DNA of 64,000 bases from contig JANQPF010000009.1 of assembly GCA_028285415.1 (NCBI GenBank), forward strand, positions 496,001 through 560,000, in the 5' to 3' direction. Source of the stretch: Pseudomonadales bacterium (GTDB lineage Bacteria > Pseudomonadota > Gammaproteobacteria > Pseudomonadales > Azotimanducaceae). The notes below the pieces were generated by a model that searched no databases, was not told the origin of the DNA, and was given only the letters and a program-made list of their open reading frames with translations. This document shows positions 26,047-35,641 of the stretch, piece by piece. Every line of letters starts with the position of its first letter. Position 1 is the first letter of the stretch. Position numbers and translations under genes: made by a program.

Positions 26047-27462
26047 ATGAGTAACGCTACTCCGCCGATACAAGAAGCTGCTGCCAAGGCGCCCTTCAAA
26101 ATGCCACACACCCTGGCGCTCATGTTCATGCTCATGATTGCCGCCCTGGTGATGACCTGGGTGCTCCCTGCCGGCAGTTTTCAAACCGAGATTAACGATG
26201 CCGGGCGCGAGGTGGTCATCGCAGGCACGTTCACGGTTATCGAAGATCAACCAAAGCTCTCGCCGTTGGCGGTGTTCACGTCGATCCCGCGGGCCCTGGC
26301 CCAAGCCCAGGGCATCATTTTCTTTGTACTACTGATCGGCGGCGCCCTCGCCGTCATACGAGACACCGGCGCTATCGACGCGCTGCTCGGACGCGCTGTC
26401 GTTCGCTTTGGCTCAGCACCTGGACTGCTCATCCTCGCCGGTGTCTTCATGTTCGCATTCGGCTCCGCGACGATTGGCATGGCCGTCGAGTACATACCCC
26501 TGGCCGGCGTCCTGATTGCGCTCTGCGTTGCGATGCGGCTCGACGTCGTTGCAGCCATCGGCATCCTGGTGGTCGGTTATTGCATCGGCTATGGCGCTGC
26601 CCTGACCAATCCATTCACGGTTGTCATTGCGCAGAACGTTGCGGAACTGCAGCCCATCTCGGGTTGGGAGTATCGGCTCGTCTGGTTTGCGCCTTTCGTT
26701 CTGATCGGGGTTCATCATGTCTGGAGCTACGCCAAACGGGTTCAGGCTGATCCCGCAAAGAGCCTCGTCGCAGACATACCAGAAGCTCAACCACCGGCAC
26801 ACGTTGAGCCTCCGGCAATGACCCGCACCCGCCTCATCGTGCTCTTACTGACGCTTGCCTCTCTATTTGTTCTTGTCTGGGGCATCACCCAGCACGGTTG
26901 GTACCTGACGGAACTGAGCGCGCTGTTTATCGGCTTGACCCTGATTGTGGGTGTGGTGGCTAGACTGCAAATCGACCAGATTGCCATATCGTTTACCAGA
27001 GGGGCATCCGAGCTCGCGGGTACCGCCCTGCTGATCGGTTTCGCGCGAGCCATCTCGTTGCTGCTGGAAGACGGCATGGTGTTGCACACCATCGTCGACT
27101 TCATGGCGAGCCCGCTCGAAACCCTGCCCGCCGAGGTTTCTGCCGTCGGCATGCTCGGCATTCAGAGCATGATGAATCTCTTCGTCGCTTCCGGCAGCGG
27201 TCAGGCGTACCTGACCATGCCGTTGATGGCACCCATCGCGGATCTGGTGGGCGTGGAGCGGCAGGTCGCGGTGCTTGCGTTTCTCTACGGTGACGGGTTC
27301 ATGAACATGATCGCGCCAACCAATCCCGTACTGATGGGCATCATCGGCTTGGCAGGCATCCCGTATACACGCTGGTTTCGTTTCATTCTGCCACTGATCT
27401 TCAAGCTTCTCGGAGCCGGAGCGGTTGCGCTGGTGATCGCGGTACAGATCGGTTATTCGTGA
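26047..27462 (+). CDS. YfcC-family (basic amino acid/C4-dicarboxylate-like) transporter
   Basis: A 471-residue polytopic protein with AGGAAACGA before the ATG. It starts with PHTLALMFMLMIAALVMTWVLPAGSF, typical of YfcC/ArcD-like carriers, and has duplicated halves with FGSATIGMAVEYIPL and MNLFVASGSGQAYLTMPLMAPIADLVG. A cytoplasmic loop of about 40 residues, rich in Pro and Ala, separates the halves. The substrate is not known; its position beside an amidohydrolase operon suggests amino acids, acyl amino acids or dicarboxylates (inference). Confidence 0.75.
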   Translation: MSNATPPIQEAAAKAPFKMPHTLALMFMLMIAALVMTWVLPAGSFQTEINDAGREVVIAGTFTVIEDQPKLSPLAVFTSIPRALAQAQGIIFFVLLIGGALAVIRDTGAIDALLGRAVVRFGSAPGLLILAGVFMFAFGSATIGMAVEYIPLAGVLIALCVAMRLDVVAAIGILVVGYCIGYGAALTNPFTVVIAQNVAELQPISGWEYRLVWFAPFVLIGVHHVWSYAKRVQADPAKSLVADIPEAQPPAHVEPPAMTRTRLIVLLLTLASLFVLVWGITQHGWYLTELSALFIGLTLIVGVVARLQIDQIAISFTRGASELAGTALLIGFARAISLLLEDGMVLHTIVDFMASPLETLPAEVSAVGMLGIQSMMNLFVASGSGQAYLTMPLMAPIADLVGVERQVAVLAFLYGDGFMNMIAPTNPVLMGIIGLAGIPYTRWFRFILPLIFKLLGAGAVALVIAVQIGYS

Positions 27463-27478
27463 AGCGAAAAGTACCTGA

Positions 27479-28825
27479 CTAACTTTCCTCAAGGCTATAA
27501 CGGGAAAAGAGCCAGGCGCCCACCCCGTAACACACTAACGGAAACAAACCTAAGATTGCGGTCATACCAATTTGCGTCGCTTGACTCTGTTCTTCATTGG
27601 GAACGAAGCCAATCAGGCTGAGCGCAAAACCTACAACCGCTATCGTAACGGCACCCGCACTCTTGGCAGCAAAACTCCAGGCAGCAAAGTAGGACCCTTC
27701 TCTCCGTTCGCCGGATTGCCTTTCGTCGAAATCGATAATGTCGGCCAGGACCGAAGGGCCAATCGTGCCTGCACAGCTGGCTGCGAAACCCGCGAAGAAT
27801 ACGCCAACGAGGTTAAACGCAATCTGCGCTGTCTGGCTTTCGATAAAAGCGAGAAAAAACAGACTGCCGTAGGTGATCGCGCTGCCGATCATCGCATATC
27901 GCCACAAGACGTGTTTCGGTATTCGCTGGGCCAGCTTGACCCACGCGGGTACAGATGCGGTCTGCACGACCAGGTACAAACCTATTGCAATAGGGGCAAT
28001 CCACGGCGCACCTATGACATATTGCGCAACGTAGATGGCCATTGCCGCCATGGCCGACGCGCCGATGAGTTCAATGAGCATCACTATCAGCACCAGACGA
28101 GCATGGGGGTTCCGGAAAACGTCTTTTGCAACATCAAGCGCGTTCGTCCTCGCTTGGGTCTGATGGCGCGACGACTCACGCAGCAACAGGATACTCACCA
28201 CCAGGACTACCACCGTGATGACGGCCGCGACTATCGACGTCTGGGTGGCAACGGACGATGCCGCATAACGCCCCTGGCTCTCGGCTTCGATCAGAATCGA
28301 GAGCACACCGAGGGCCATCAGCGCGCCCAGCGCGTCTGCGCCATGGCGCACTCCAAAGGTCTTGTTTCGGCTATCCGAGTCATCGCTGAGCTCTGCTCCC
28401 CAGGAAAGGTGCGGCACGGTAATGCACGTATAGGCCGTGTACCAACCAATGACCGCCAGCGATAACCAGATCAGCTTGGCTTTATCACTGGCATCGATTG
28501 GTACCGCAAAAATCAACACGAACGTGAGCGCAAACGGCAGTGTGCCCGCCAACATCCAGCTCCGCCGCCGCCCGAATGCCAAGCGCGTCCGATCGCTCAA
28601 ATACCCCACAACCGGATCCGTAATTGCATCCCAGATTCTCGAAACGGCAAATATCAAACCGATGACAAACGGTGCAATCAGGAGCACGTCTGTTGCGAAC
28701 TTCATGGCATAAAGCACCATGAGCCGCATCATGTAGCCCTTGACCAGAGCAGGCAGCCCGTAAAGAAACAACGTTCTTCGGGTGATGGCTTCGGTTTGCG
28801 CTTTGGACTCGAGGGCTTCCGCCAT
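27479..28825 (-). CDS. GPH/MelB-type transporter
   Basis: A 448-residue transporter. The ATG at 28825 (AEALESKAQTE) is preferred because the longer frame reads back into the upstream hydrolase gene. Signatures are VSRIWDAITDPVVGYLSDRTRLAFGRRRSW, SWGAELSDDSDSRNKTFG and LADIIDFDERQSGERREG. It starts 10 nt after the epoxide-hydrolase-like gene ends, so it is the last gene of the aldo-keto reductase/amidohydrolase operon and likely imports or exports its substrate. Confidence 0.8.
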   Translation of the reverse strand: MAEALESKAQTEAITRRTLFLYGLPALVKGYMMRLMVLYAMKFATDVLLIAPFVIGLIFAVSRIWDAITDPVVGYLSDRTRLAFGRRRSWMLAGTLPFALTFVLIFAVPIDASDKAKLIWLSLAVIGWYTAYTCITVPHLSWGAELSDDSDSRNKTFGVRHGADALGALMALGVLSILIEAESQGRYAASSVATQTSIVAAVITVVVLVVSILLLRESSRHQTQARTNALDVAKDVFRNPHARLVLIVMLIELIGASAMAAMAIYVAQYVIGAPWIAPIAIGLYLVVQTASVPAWVKLAQRIPKHVLWRYAMIGSAITYGSLFFLAFIESQTAQIAFNLVGVFFAGFAASCAGTIGPSVLADIIDFDERQSGERREGSYFAAWSFAAKSAGAVTIAVVGFALSLIGFVPNEEQSQATQIGMTAILGLFPLVCYGVGAWLFSRYSLEES

Positions 28826-28835
28826 GGCTTCGCGT

Positions 28836-29693
28836 CTAGTGCGCGCGGATGTGATCCAGCAACAGTTTCGGGAAAACTTCCGGCACCTGGTCTGTAACAA
28901 AATGCCCCACACCGTCCAGCTCCACGAACTGGTAAGGCGCATCGACGTATTGCCCGGTCAACTCAGCCGCATAGCGGCCCACGGAGCCGTCTTGATTGCC
29001 CCATACGTAAAGCGTGGGACGTTCGAGACTGCCGACGGATTTGAAAAGGTCTTCTGAGAGGCTCAATGCGCGGTACCAGTTGATGGCAGCGTCCAACGTT
29101 TCGTAGTCATTCAAGGTTTCGAGATAGACAGCAGCATCCGCTTCCGGCACGCCGGCGCGCTCAAACCCTTCGCGCAAACGTTGTGCGTTGTTGGCAAGCG
29201 CCTCTGCGGTCACCTCTTTCTTGCGGTTGTTTTTGTGATGGCTGGAACGCTCACCCTGCTCCGGGTCGTCCTTGAGCGCCCGACCAAACGCGCGGGGGTG
29301 TGGCCTCGAAATCACCGAAAGTGACGAGATGCGGTCAGGATTCAAGAGTGCCGTTGTCCAGGCGACCCCACCACCCCAGTCGTGTCCAACGAGGTGAAAG
29401 TGTTCATACCCCAGAGCATCAGCAACCCGAAGGACATCGTCGACCAGAAGGCCGACCGCATACGCTTCTATACCTTGTGGACGTGCTCCAGGCGAATAGC
29501 CACGCTGATCGTAAGCGCACACTCGATACCCATGCGCCGCCAGATGACACAGTTCGCGTCGCCAGGTGTGGCGGGTTTGCGGAAATCCGTGCAGCATCAA
29601 TACCAGCTGCCCCGAAGGTGCACCCCCCAGATCGGCGGTGAACGTCATGCCATTTGCGTCGATTGTGGTTGTGACCACGTTGGTCTCGCTCAC
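28836..29693 (-). CDS. Alpha/beta hydrolase with Asp nucleophile (epoxide hydrolase-like)
   Basis: A 285-residue protein from a GTG overlapping the upstream stop. HGFPQTRHTWR (35-45) gives the oxyanion region. The elbow GHDWGG puts Asp105 at the nucleophile position, the mark of epoxide hydrolases and haloalkane dehalogenases. The cap follows at about 135-215, an acid residue lies in WGNQDGSVG and the His in GVGHFVTDQ. Epoxide hydrolysis is more likely than dehalogenation because the first oxyanion residues are HGFP. Third gene after the amidohydrolase in the operon. Confidence 0.8.
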   Translation of the reverse strand: MSETNVVTTTIDANGMTFTADLGGAPSGQLVLMLHGFPQTRHTWRRELCHLAAHGYRVCAYDQRGYSPGARPQGIEAYAVGLLVDDVLRVADALGYEHFHLVGHDWGGGVAWTTALLNPDRISSLSVISRPHPRAFGRALKDDPEQGERSSHHKNNRKKEVTAEALANNAQRLREGFERAGVPEADAAVYLETLNDYETLDAAINWYRALSLSEDLFKSVGSLERPTLYVWGNQDGSVGRYAAELTGQYVDAPYQFVELDGVGHFVTDQVPEVFPKLLLDHIRAH

Positions 29694-30655
29694 GCGACCG
29701 CGCCAAAGGCAGACTTAATCGCGGCAGTAATGTCGCGAGCCGTCTGCAAGCTCACCCGCGCCTCGGGCGCCAGCCCGGTATGACCATGGTGGGTACCCGG
29801 ATAGATAGTAAGCCCGGTTCTGACATTCGAGTGCGTCAAACGCGTTGCGTACTCCACTGCCTCATCTCGCAGCAGGTCCATCTCCTCGACAAAAATGCTC
29901 GCAGGCGGCAGTCCTCGAAGACTGGTAGCGCGCGCCGGTGCGGCGTACGGCGACACCGGCTCACCGGCATCAGCACCCAGGTACGCGTGCCAGCTGAAGA
30001 GTGACTTGGTGCGACTCCAGGTTCGCGGATCGTCGATTATTGTCGCCGAATGTGAGTCCAACCGGTCATCGAGTACCGGAAAAACCAGTATCTGATGACA
30101 GAGCTTCGGCCCGCTGAGGTCTCGCGCCATTAACGCCATGGCAGCGGCGAGACACCCTCCCGCACTGCCGCCGGCAACCGCAATGCGCTCCGGCTTGCCG
30201 CCTAATATCTCCGGGCCACTGCCGATCCAGGACAAAGTTGCATAGCAATCGTTGGGGGCTGCAGGGAATTTGTGTTCCGGTGCCAACCGGTAGGACGCAG
30301 CGACGACGTTACAACCCACCGTGTCGACGAAGTTCATGCATATCGAGTCGTTGTCGTTGATGTGGCCGCCCAGAAAGCCGCCGCCATGTATCCAAAACAG
30401 CGTATTTGCGCTCGGCCCGCGCTTCGGTGTGTAAACGCGCGCCATGGGCGCGTGTGGTTCCTCTTCCGGGAACGGCGGCACTTCGACGTTCTCTATCGCA
30501 ACCGTTGCAGACTCAGGTTGCGGCTCAACCCGCAGGGTCGCGCGGGCTGCTTCCCAATCGGTGACCGCCGCATAATCCACGGCCGGTAGCTTGTCGAAGA
30601 GCGGCGCAATTTCCGGATCCAGGTACGGGGTCAGGTTGGTGATCCGCTCGCTCAC
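29690..30655 (-). CDS. HSL-family alpha/beta hydrolase (acetyl esterase/Aes-like)
   Basis: A 321-residue esterase starting at a GTG. It shows the hormone-sensitive-lipase oxyanion motif HGGGF (90-94), VVAASYRLAPEHKFPAAPND, nucleophile elbow GGSAGG with Ser164, an acid in EEMDLLRDEAVEY and the catalytic His in GTHHGHTG. Such enzymes hydrolyse short acyl esters or carbamates in the cytoplasm. It overlaps genes on both sides by 4 bp (GTGA junctions), pointing to tight translational coupling with the amidohydrolase. Confidence 0.85.
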   Translation of the reverse strand: MSERITNLTPYLDPEIAPLFDKLPAVDYAAVTDWEAARATLRVEPQPESATVAIENVEVPPFPEEEPHAPMARVYTPKRGPSANTLFWIHGGGFLGGHINDNDSICMNFVDTVGCNVVAASYRLAPEHKFPAAPNDCYATLSWIGSGPEILGGKPERIAVAGGSAGGCLAAAMALMARDLSGPKLCHQILVFPVLDDRLDSHSATIIDDPRTWSRTKSLFSWHAYLGADAGEPVSPYAAPARATSLRGLPPASIFVEEMDLLRDEAVEYATRLTHSNVRTGLTIYPGTHHGHTGLAPEARVSLQTARDITAAIKSAFGAVA

Positions 30656-32334
30656 GCTCGTCGTCCTCGTACCAATCTGCCGGGGAGGGCTTCAGTGGGT
30701 TCACCGTTTTTGTACGTAACGCAACCGGAAACGATGGTCGCCAGAATCCCCTCCGTCGGTTGCTCTAGTCGACCCGCACCGGACGGCAAGTCATAAACGG
30801 TTCGAGGTAGTGCAAGGTTCAGGTTCTCGAAGTCGATGACGTTCAGGTCCGCCTTCAGACCTTTCTTAATCAATCCCCGATCGTGCAAGCCGACCGCCGC
30901 CGCGGTGTCGTGGGTTTGCGCTTTGACCAGGGTTGGGAGTGCAATACGACCGTGGCTGCGATCTCTCCCCCAATGCGTGAGCAGGAAGGTGACGAAACTC
31001 GCATCGCAGATGATGCCCACGTGCGCACCACCATCACCAAGTCCCATGATGGTGTTCTCAGCCAGGATCATCTCCCGGCAGGCATCCAGATTGCCATGGG
31101 CGTAGTTGATGATAGGTGTGTAGAGAAGCCGTTCACCATCCGACTCGAGCATGATCTCGTAGGCGAGCTCCGCCGAAGATTTGCCCGTTAGACTGGCACG
31201 TGCGCCAATGGAAGCGTCCTGGCCGGGCTCGTAGTTAAACGCCTCGTCTACCGCCCATATGCGGTCATAAGCCGTGTCTTTCGGTGCCTCTCTAAGCACC
31301 TGTGCCTTGAAGCTCGAGTCTCGCATGGCTTTTACCTTCTCACCCAGTGGAAGATGGTCAATCGCCTTGAACGCGTCACACGCCATGAACGGGTGACGCG
31401 TTGAGGTGAGCCCCAGGAGGATCCCAATGGCACGTGGCGCAACCTGTCCTTTGACCAGGCGCCCACGTGCGTTGGCTTCGTCGATTTTGCCGAGGATGCG
31501 GCGCCAGCGTTCCGGATTTCGCCCTGCCTGGCCCAGGGAAATCGACATCGGCGCGCCGGCAGCGTCCGCCATGGCCATCAGTCGATCAAATTCACTATCG
31601 ATCACCTCAAAATCCGAAATCATCTCGATCACGCCGTTGCCCGCATCAGCTATGCCCCGTGCAATGCCAACCAACTCTGCCTCAGCAGCGGTCAAGGTGG
31701 GCGTCGGATCACCGGTAATGCTGCGGTGATTGAGCGTTCGGGAACTTGAGAAGCCGAGCGCACCCACGCGCATCGCCTGCTCGGTGAGCTTGCGCATGGT
31801 GGCAATGTCCTCTTCCGTGGCAGCTTCGCGCCGGGCGCCGCGCAGCCCCATGACATAAACGCGCAGGGCGGCGTGCGGCAACTGCGTCGCAATGTCCATG
31901 TCGTACGAGCGGGCGTCAAGAAAGTCCAGAAACTCCGGAAAGGTCTCCCAGGCCCACGGCAAACCTTCGTGCAACGCGGTGCCCGGGATGTCTTCAACAC
32001 CTTCCATCAGCTCAACAAGCAATTCGTGGTCGCTCGCTCTGACCGGTGCAAACCCGACCCCACAATTCCCCATTACCGCGGTGGTTACGCCATGATGGCT
32101 GGACGGGTACATCCGATTGGACCAGGTTGCCAGGCCATCGTAGTGCGTGTGGACATCAACGAATCCGGGGGTGACCAGCGCGCCATCCGCATTGATTTCC
32201 TGCTTAGCGCCGCCGGATATTTGACCAAGCTCGGCGATCAGTCCGTCTTTGACGGCAACGTCCTGAACGACGCCATCTACGCCAGTCCCGTCGATGACGG
32301 TCCCACCCCGAACCAGTAGATCATATTCAGCCAT
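30652..32334 (-). CDS. Amidohydrolase, N-acyl-D-amino-acid deacylase type
   Basis: A 560-residue metal-dependent hydrolase with AGAGG before the ATG. GTVIDGTGVDGV opens the N-terminal beta-sandwich. VTPGFVDVHTHYDG gives the first metal ligands, followed by PSSHHGVTTAVMGNCGVGFAPV, a signature of the D-aminoacylase group. GDGGAHVG late in the protein supplies the catalytic Asp region. These enzymes cleave N-acyl-D-amino acids and related amides. The neighbouring esterase, epoxide-hydrolase-like enzyme, aldo-keto reductase and transporter suggest breakdown of one compound with amide, ester and oxidised groups. Confidence 0.8.
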   Translation of the reverse strand: MAEYDLLVRGGTVIDGTGVDGVVQDVAVKDGLIAELGQISGGAKQEINADGALVTPGFVDVHTHYDGLATWSNRMYPSSHHGVTTAVMGNCGVGFAPVRASDHELLVELMEGVEDIPGTALHEGLPWAWETFPEFLDFLDARSYDMDIATQLPHAALRVYVMGLRGARREAATEEDIATMRKLTEQAMRVGALGFSSSRTLNHRSITGDPTPTLTAAEAELVGIARGIADAGNGVIEMISDFEVIDSEFDRLMAMADAAGAPMSISLGQAGRNPERWRRILGKIDEANARGRLVKGQVAPRAIGILLGLTSTRHPFMACDAFKAIDHLPLGEKVKAMRDSSFKAQVLREAPKDTAYDRIWAVDEAFNYEPGQDASIGARASLTGKSSAELAYEIMLESDGERLLYTPIINYAHGNLDACREMILAENTIMGLGDGGAHVGIICDASFVTFLLTHWGRDRSHGRIALPTLVKAQTHDTAAAVGLHDRGLIKKGLKADLNVIDFENLNLALPRTVYDLPSGAGRLEQPTEGILATIVSGCVTYKNGEPTEALPGRLVRGRRA

Positions 32335-32382
32335 GATTGGATCCTCTCTTTGATCGATATCTTGATCGTGGTCTTTCGCACA

Positions 32383-33396
32383 TTAGGCGTATTCGAAATT
32401 GATCGCCTCCAACAGCGCTTTTGCCCGCTCCCTGTTCCCGTACGGGTAGACTTCCGGCAGTTTTGACACTGCATCCAACTGCTGGAAGTGCGTTTCATCA
32501 AAGGACACTTCTGCGGCGCCGATGTTGTCTTCGAGTTGCTCGATTGTGCGTGCGCCAAAAATCGGTGAGGTCACACCCGGCTGGCGCATGACCCAGGCCA
32601 AGGCAACCTGACTCGGTGTGCACCCGAGCGCGTCGGCAACCGCAACTACCGCATCGATGATGGCGTAGGTTTTCTCATCAATCGCCTGCGTCGCCGGATT
32701 GAGCGTGACCCGGGAACCTTCCGGCGCTGCCTGGTCGCGACGCACCTTACCGGACAGAAGCCCGCCCCCGAGCGGACTGTAGGGTATGACCCCGATGCCT
32801 TCCTCGCGACAAAGCGGCAGGTGTTCCCGCTCGATGTAGCGGCAGGTCAGCGAGTATTGCGGCTGCAGTGAATCGAACCGGGCGCTGCCGAGTTCGCGAG
32901 CAAGCGATGTCGCTTTCATCAACTCCCAGGCGGCGTAGTTGGAGCAACCGATGTAACGGACTTTGCCCCAGCGCACGCAGTCGTCCAACGCTTTCAGCGT
33001 TTCGTCCAACGGCGTGGTGAAGTCGTATGCGTGCACCTGGTACAGGTCGATATAGTCAGTGTCCAGCCGTTTGAGACTGGCGTCCACCGCATCCAGAACG
33101 TTCTTGCGCGAACCCCCCGCCTGATTCGGACCCATTCCCATGGGAGACACCACCTTGGTGGCAAGGACAACCTTGTCGCGCTTGTCCTTGATCGCTCTGC
33201 CCGTAATCAATTCCGATTGGCCCAGAGAATATACGTTTGCCGTATCGATGAAGTTGCCGCCCGCGTCGAGAAACCTGTCGACGATCTGCTTTGCCATGGT
33301 TTCGTCGCAACCCCACTCCGGGGCACCGAAAGTCATGGCGCCTAGACATAGATTCGAAACCTTCAACCCGGTTCGACCCAGCTTACGAACTTTCAA
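32383..33396 (-). CDS. Aldo/keto reductase
   Basis: A 337-residue protein. The TTG at 33396 is chosen because GGAGAAA lies 7 nt upstream and the product starts KVRKLGRTGLKVS, the normal family N-terminus. DTANVYSLGQSE holds the catalytic Asp and Tyr, KVVLATKV the Lys, and DLYQVHAYD the His. The C-terminal GARTIEQLEDN binds NADP(H). It is about 48 bp upstream of the amidohydrolase and probably opens that operon, facing a divergent TetR gene. Confidence 0.85.
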   Translation of the reverse strand: MKVRKLGRTGLKVSNLCLGAMTFGAPEWGCDETMAKQIVDRFLDAGGNFIDTANVYSLGQSELITGRAIKDKRDKVVLATKVVSPMGMGPNQAGGSRKNVLDAVDASLKRLDTDYIDLYQVHAYDFTTPLDETLKALDDCVRWGKVRYIGCSNYAAWELMKATSLARELGSARFDSLQPQYSLTCRYIEREHLPLCREEGIGVIPYSPLGGGLLSGKVRRDQAAPEGSRVTLNPATQAIDEKTYAIIDAVVAVADALGCTPSQVALAWVMRQPGVTSPIFGARTIEQLEDNIGAAEVSFDETHFQQLDAVSKLPEVYPYGNRERAKALLEAINFEYA

Positions 33397-33486
33397 ACGC
33401 TTTCTCCGTTTATGAGACAGGGTGTCGCTTAAAATAATGGCATCGTTGTGGTAAAACATCAACACCAGTCACGGAACAATCCACGC

Positions 33487-34158
33487 ATGAGCGCACAAAC
33501 TCAGGTCAGAACCCGAGCACGGTCAGCAGAAATGAAGCTCGCTCGACGCAACGCCATTCTCGACAGCGCACGTGAATTGTTGGCGACATCAGGGTTTGAT
33601 CAGTTTTCCATGGAGACTCTGGCGCGTGAGACAGACCTCGCTCGCGCCAGTCTGTACCGGTATTTCAGCTCCAGGGAAGAAGTTCTGCTTGCGCTGTATC
33701 AGCGATTGCGAGAAGAGTGGAAGAGCATGCTGATCAAAGCGCTCAAACCCGGCATGACCGATGAGGAGATCGTCAAGGCGTACTTCAAGGCCAGCAGCAA
33801 AGACCCGATTCAGGTGTTACTGCGGTCCAGACTCGAGTCAACAATCAAGCACAACGTCAGCGATGCCGTACTCGCGGAAGAACTCGACTTGTCACAAAGC
33901 GTGCTGAGTGCGGTGATCGGCCAACTGGAGGCCTGCACGAACCTTCCTGAAGCCCAATGCCACGACCTCGTCATTTCGTATGGCGCGCTGCTGGTGGGCG
34001 CTTCCCAGCTCGATGCGACCCCATCTCGAGAGCGCGGACTGTTGTCCCCGGCTGCAAGACGCACCGGCAAAGCGCTGTCCTATCAACGACTATTCTTGAA
34101 GAACGGTCTGCGCATATTGGCTGGACTGAAAAGCGAATCGAGCCGGGGATCATCCTGA
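33487..34158 (+). CDS. TetR family transcriptional regulator
   Basis: A 223-residue protein from an ATG at 33487 (SAQTQVRTRARSAE); an in-frame start at 33448 is less likely. HTH: NAILDSARELLATSGFDQFSMETLARETDLARASLYRYF spread over the standard TetR_N helices, then SSREEVLLALY. Divergent from the aldo-keto reductase/amidohydrolase operon, which it presumably controls. I did not find a convincing palindrome in the 90-bp gap. Confidence 0.85.
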   Translation: MSAQTQVRTRARSAEMKLARRNAILDSARELLATSGFDQFSMETLARETDLARASLYRYFSSREEVLLALYQRLREEWKSMLIKALKPGMTDEEIVKAYFKASSKDPIQVLLRSRLESTIKHNVSDAVLAEELDLSQSVLSAVIGQLEACTNLPEAQCHDLVISYGALLVGASQLDATPSRERGLLSPAARRTGKALSYQRLFLKNGLRILAGLKSESSRGSS

Positions 34159-34175
34159 GAATTGACGTTCTCGTT

Positions 34176-34913
34176 TCACTGCGCCAAAGCTCTGACACAC
34201 CGCACTGAAAACGCCCACTCTTTGGCTACCGCATCACGTCTCACTTTTTCCACATCCCCTCTGAAAGGTGATGTCACCGATAGCCAGAATACTGATCGAT
34301 ACCACGCACGGTTTGGATCGAACTCGGTACTCGTCCACAGGTCTCCAAAGCGGTTTTCTCCACTGATGCGCCCATTGAGCTCCGCACCGGATGGCGTAAA
34401 CGAAAACCCGGAGGCGTTGACGCGTGCTCTCTCCTCAGGCGTCCAGCCATATGCCGTGTCGTAAGCCTTGAGCACCCTGCTGATCCCACTGTCACCCCGC
34501 CATCCAGTCGCCTCCGCCTGGCTGACACGCATACCCACCGCAGTTTCGAGCCGCATGAACTCAGCGTCACTCGGCACATGCCAGGCCTTCGGACACAGGC
34601 CCGCCGGATGAACGACATGGTCAAATCGATACAACACGCCGTGGTTTTCCCTATCAAAATGAGACGCACCGTCAATTGACGTGCCATCGCGAAAAGTGAG
34701 CGTTCTAAGATTGGCATCCAGCCAACACATGCCGCCGAATTCGAGGCCCCGATAGGTATTGCCTTCTACGTCAACCACCGCGTCAGCGCAAAAAGGTCCA
34801 TCGGATGCTCGTCCATCAACGCGCTCCGCGAACCGGGGAGCTACCGCCAGACCGGCAGCAATCAACATGAGCAAAACGAAAACTGAAACCGCAATGCGAA
34901 CGAACAACCGCAC
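34176..34913 (-). CDS. FISUMP-domain membrane-anchored protein
   Basis: A 245-residue protein. The GTG at 34913 starts 3 nt after the TetR stop and is followed by a single hydrophobic anchor (IAVSVFVLLMLIAAGLAVA). The rest matches the Fibrobacter succinogenes major paralogous domain: GNTYRGLEFGGMCWLDANLR, HPAGLCPKAWHVPSDAEFMRLE, then SGFSFTPSGAELNG, FGDLWTSTEF and SVRCVR. Such domains are extracytoplasmic and of unknown function. The coupling to a TetR regulator is unusual. Confidence 0.7.
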   Translation of the reverse strand: MRLFVRIAVSVFVLLMLIAAGLAVAPRFAERVDGRASDGPFCADAVVDVEGNTYRGLEFGGMCWLDANLRTLTFRDGTSIDGASHFDRENHGVLYRFDHVVHPAGLCPKAWHVPSDAEFMRLETAVGMRVSQAEATGWRGDSGISRVLKAYDTAYGWTPEERARVNASGFSFTPSGAELNGRISGENRFGDLWTSTEFDPNRAWYRSVFWLSVTSPFRGDVEKVRRDAVAKEWAFSVRCVRALAQ

Positions 34914-34915
34914 TG

Positions 34916-35623
34916 CTACGAAGACGAGCGTGCCCGCGATACCATCCCGCGATCCAGGTAAGCCATGATCATTTCGACGATGTCCGAGCCCCACTCCCGA
35001 TCCGCGCGTCGGGTGGGTGGCGTCTTTCGATGGGGTGGATACAGCCGGGATCTTTGCATCACGGCGCCGCGGAGAATATCCAGAACAAGATTGAAGGCCC
35101 GCTCCGGGTGCTGATGCCCCAAGGCTTCGATCCTGGGCAACAGGAGCTGCCGCATGAGCCTCTCGTTCTGGCTGGACACTTTCGCGAGCTCCTTTGCGAT
35201 CACTTTGTCCTGAATCGCCAGCGTGCGCTGTGCCTGAATCACCGCACCGAAATCTCGTTGCATCGCCAGCGTCCAGGAAAGATACCCACTGAGGATCTCT
35301 TCGAGGGCTACACCCTCCCATCGAGAGACTGCCAGGCCCTCACGGGCCGTTGCGGAGAGTTCCGATGACATCCGCTCGACAACCGCATGAATGATGCTCT
35401 GCTTGTTTTTGAAGTAGTGGTAAATGCTACCGAAGGAAGTCTGTGATCGTTCTGCCACCTTGGTGATCGTCAGGTTTTCCTGCCCACCTTCCTGCAGCAG
35501 TTCCACAGCCACATCGAGCAAACGCGCCTTGGTCCGAGCTCCTCTGTCCTGCTGAGGTTCTCTCACCCACGGCACGTCCGGGCGCTGCTCTTCAGTCATT
35601 GCGTGGAATCTCTTTACAACCAT
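34916..35623 (-). CDS. TetR family transcriptional regulator
   Basis: A 235-residue protein (ATG at 35599 is an alternative start). HTH: ARLLDVAVELLQEGGQENLTI, TKVAERSQTSFGSIYHYFKNK. The C-terminal domain ends with Arg- and Pro-rich residues and AYLDRGM. Divergent from a TonB-dependent receptor gene, with dyads between them, so it probably regulates receptor expression. It is cotranscribed with the FISUMP gene. Confidence 0.8.
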   Translation of the reverse strand: MVVKRFHAMTEEQRPDVPWVREPQQDRGARTKARLLDVAVELLQEGGQENLTITKVAERSQTSFGSIYHYFKNKQSIIHAVVERMSSELSATAREGLAVSRWEGVALEEILSGYLSWTLAMQRDFGAVIQAQRTLAIQDKVIAKELAKVSSQNERLMRQLLLPRIEALGHQHPERAFNLVLDILRGAVMQRSRLYPPHRKTPPTRRADREWGSDIVEMIMAYLDRGMVSRARSSS

Positions 35624-35641
35624 TCAACATCACCACAAAAC

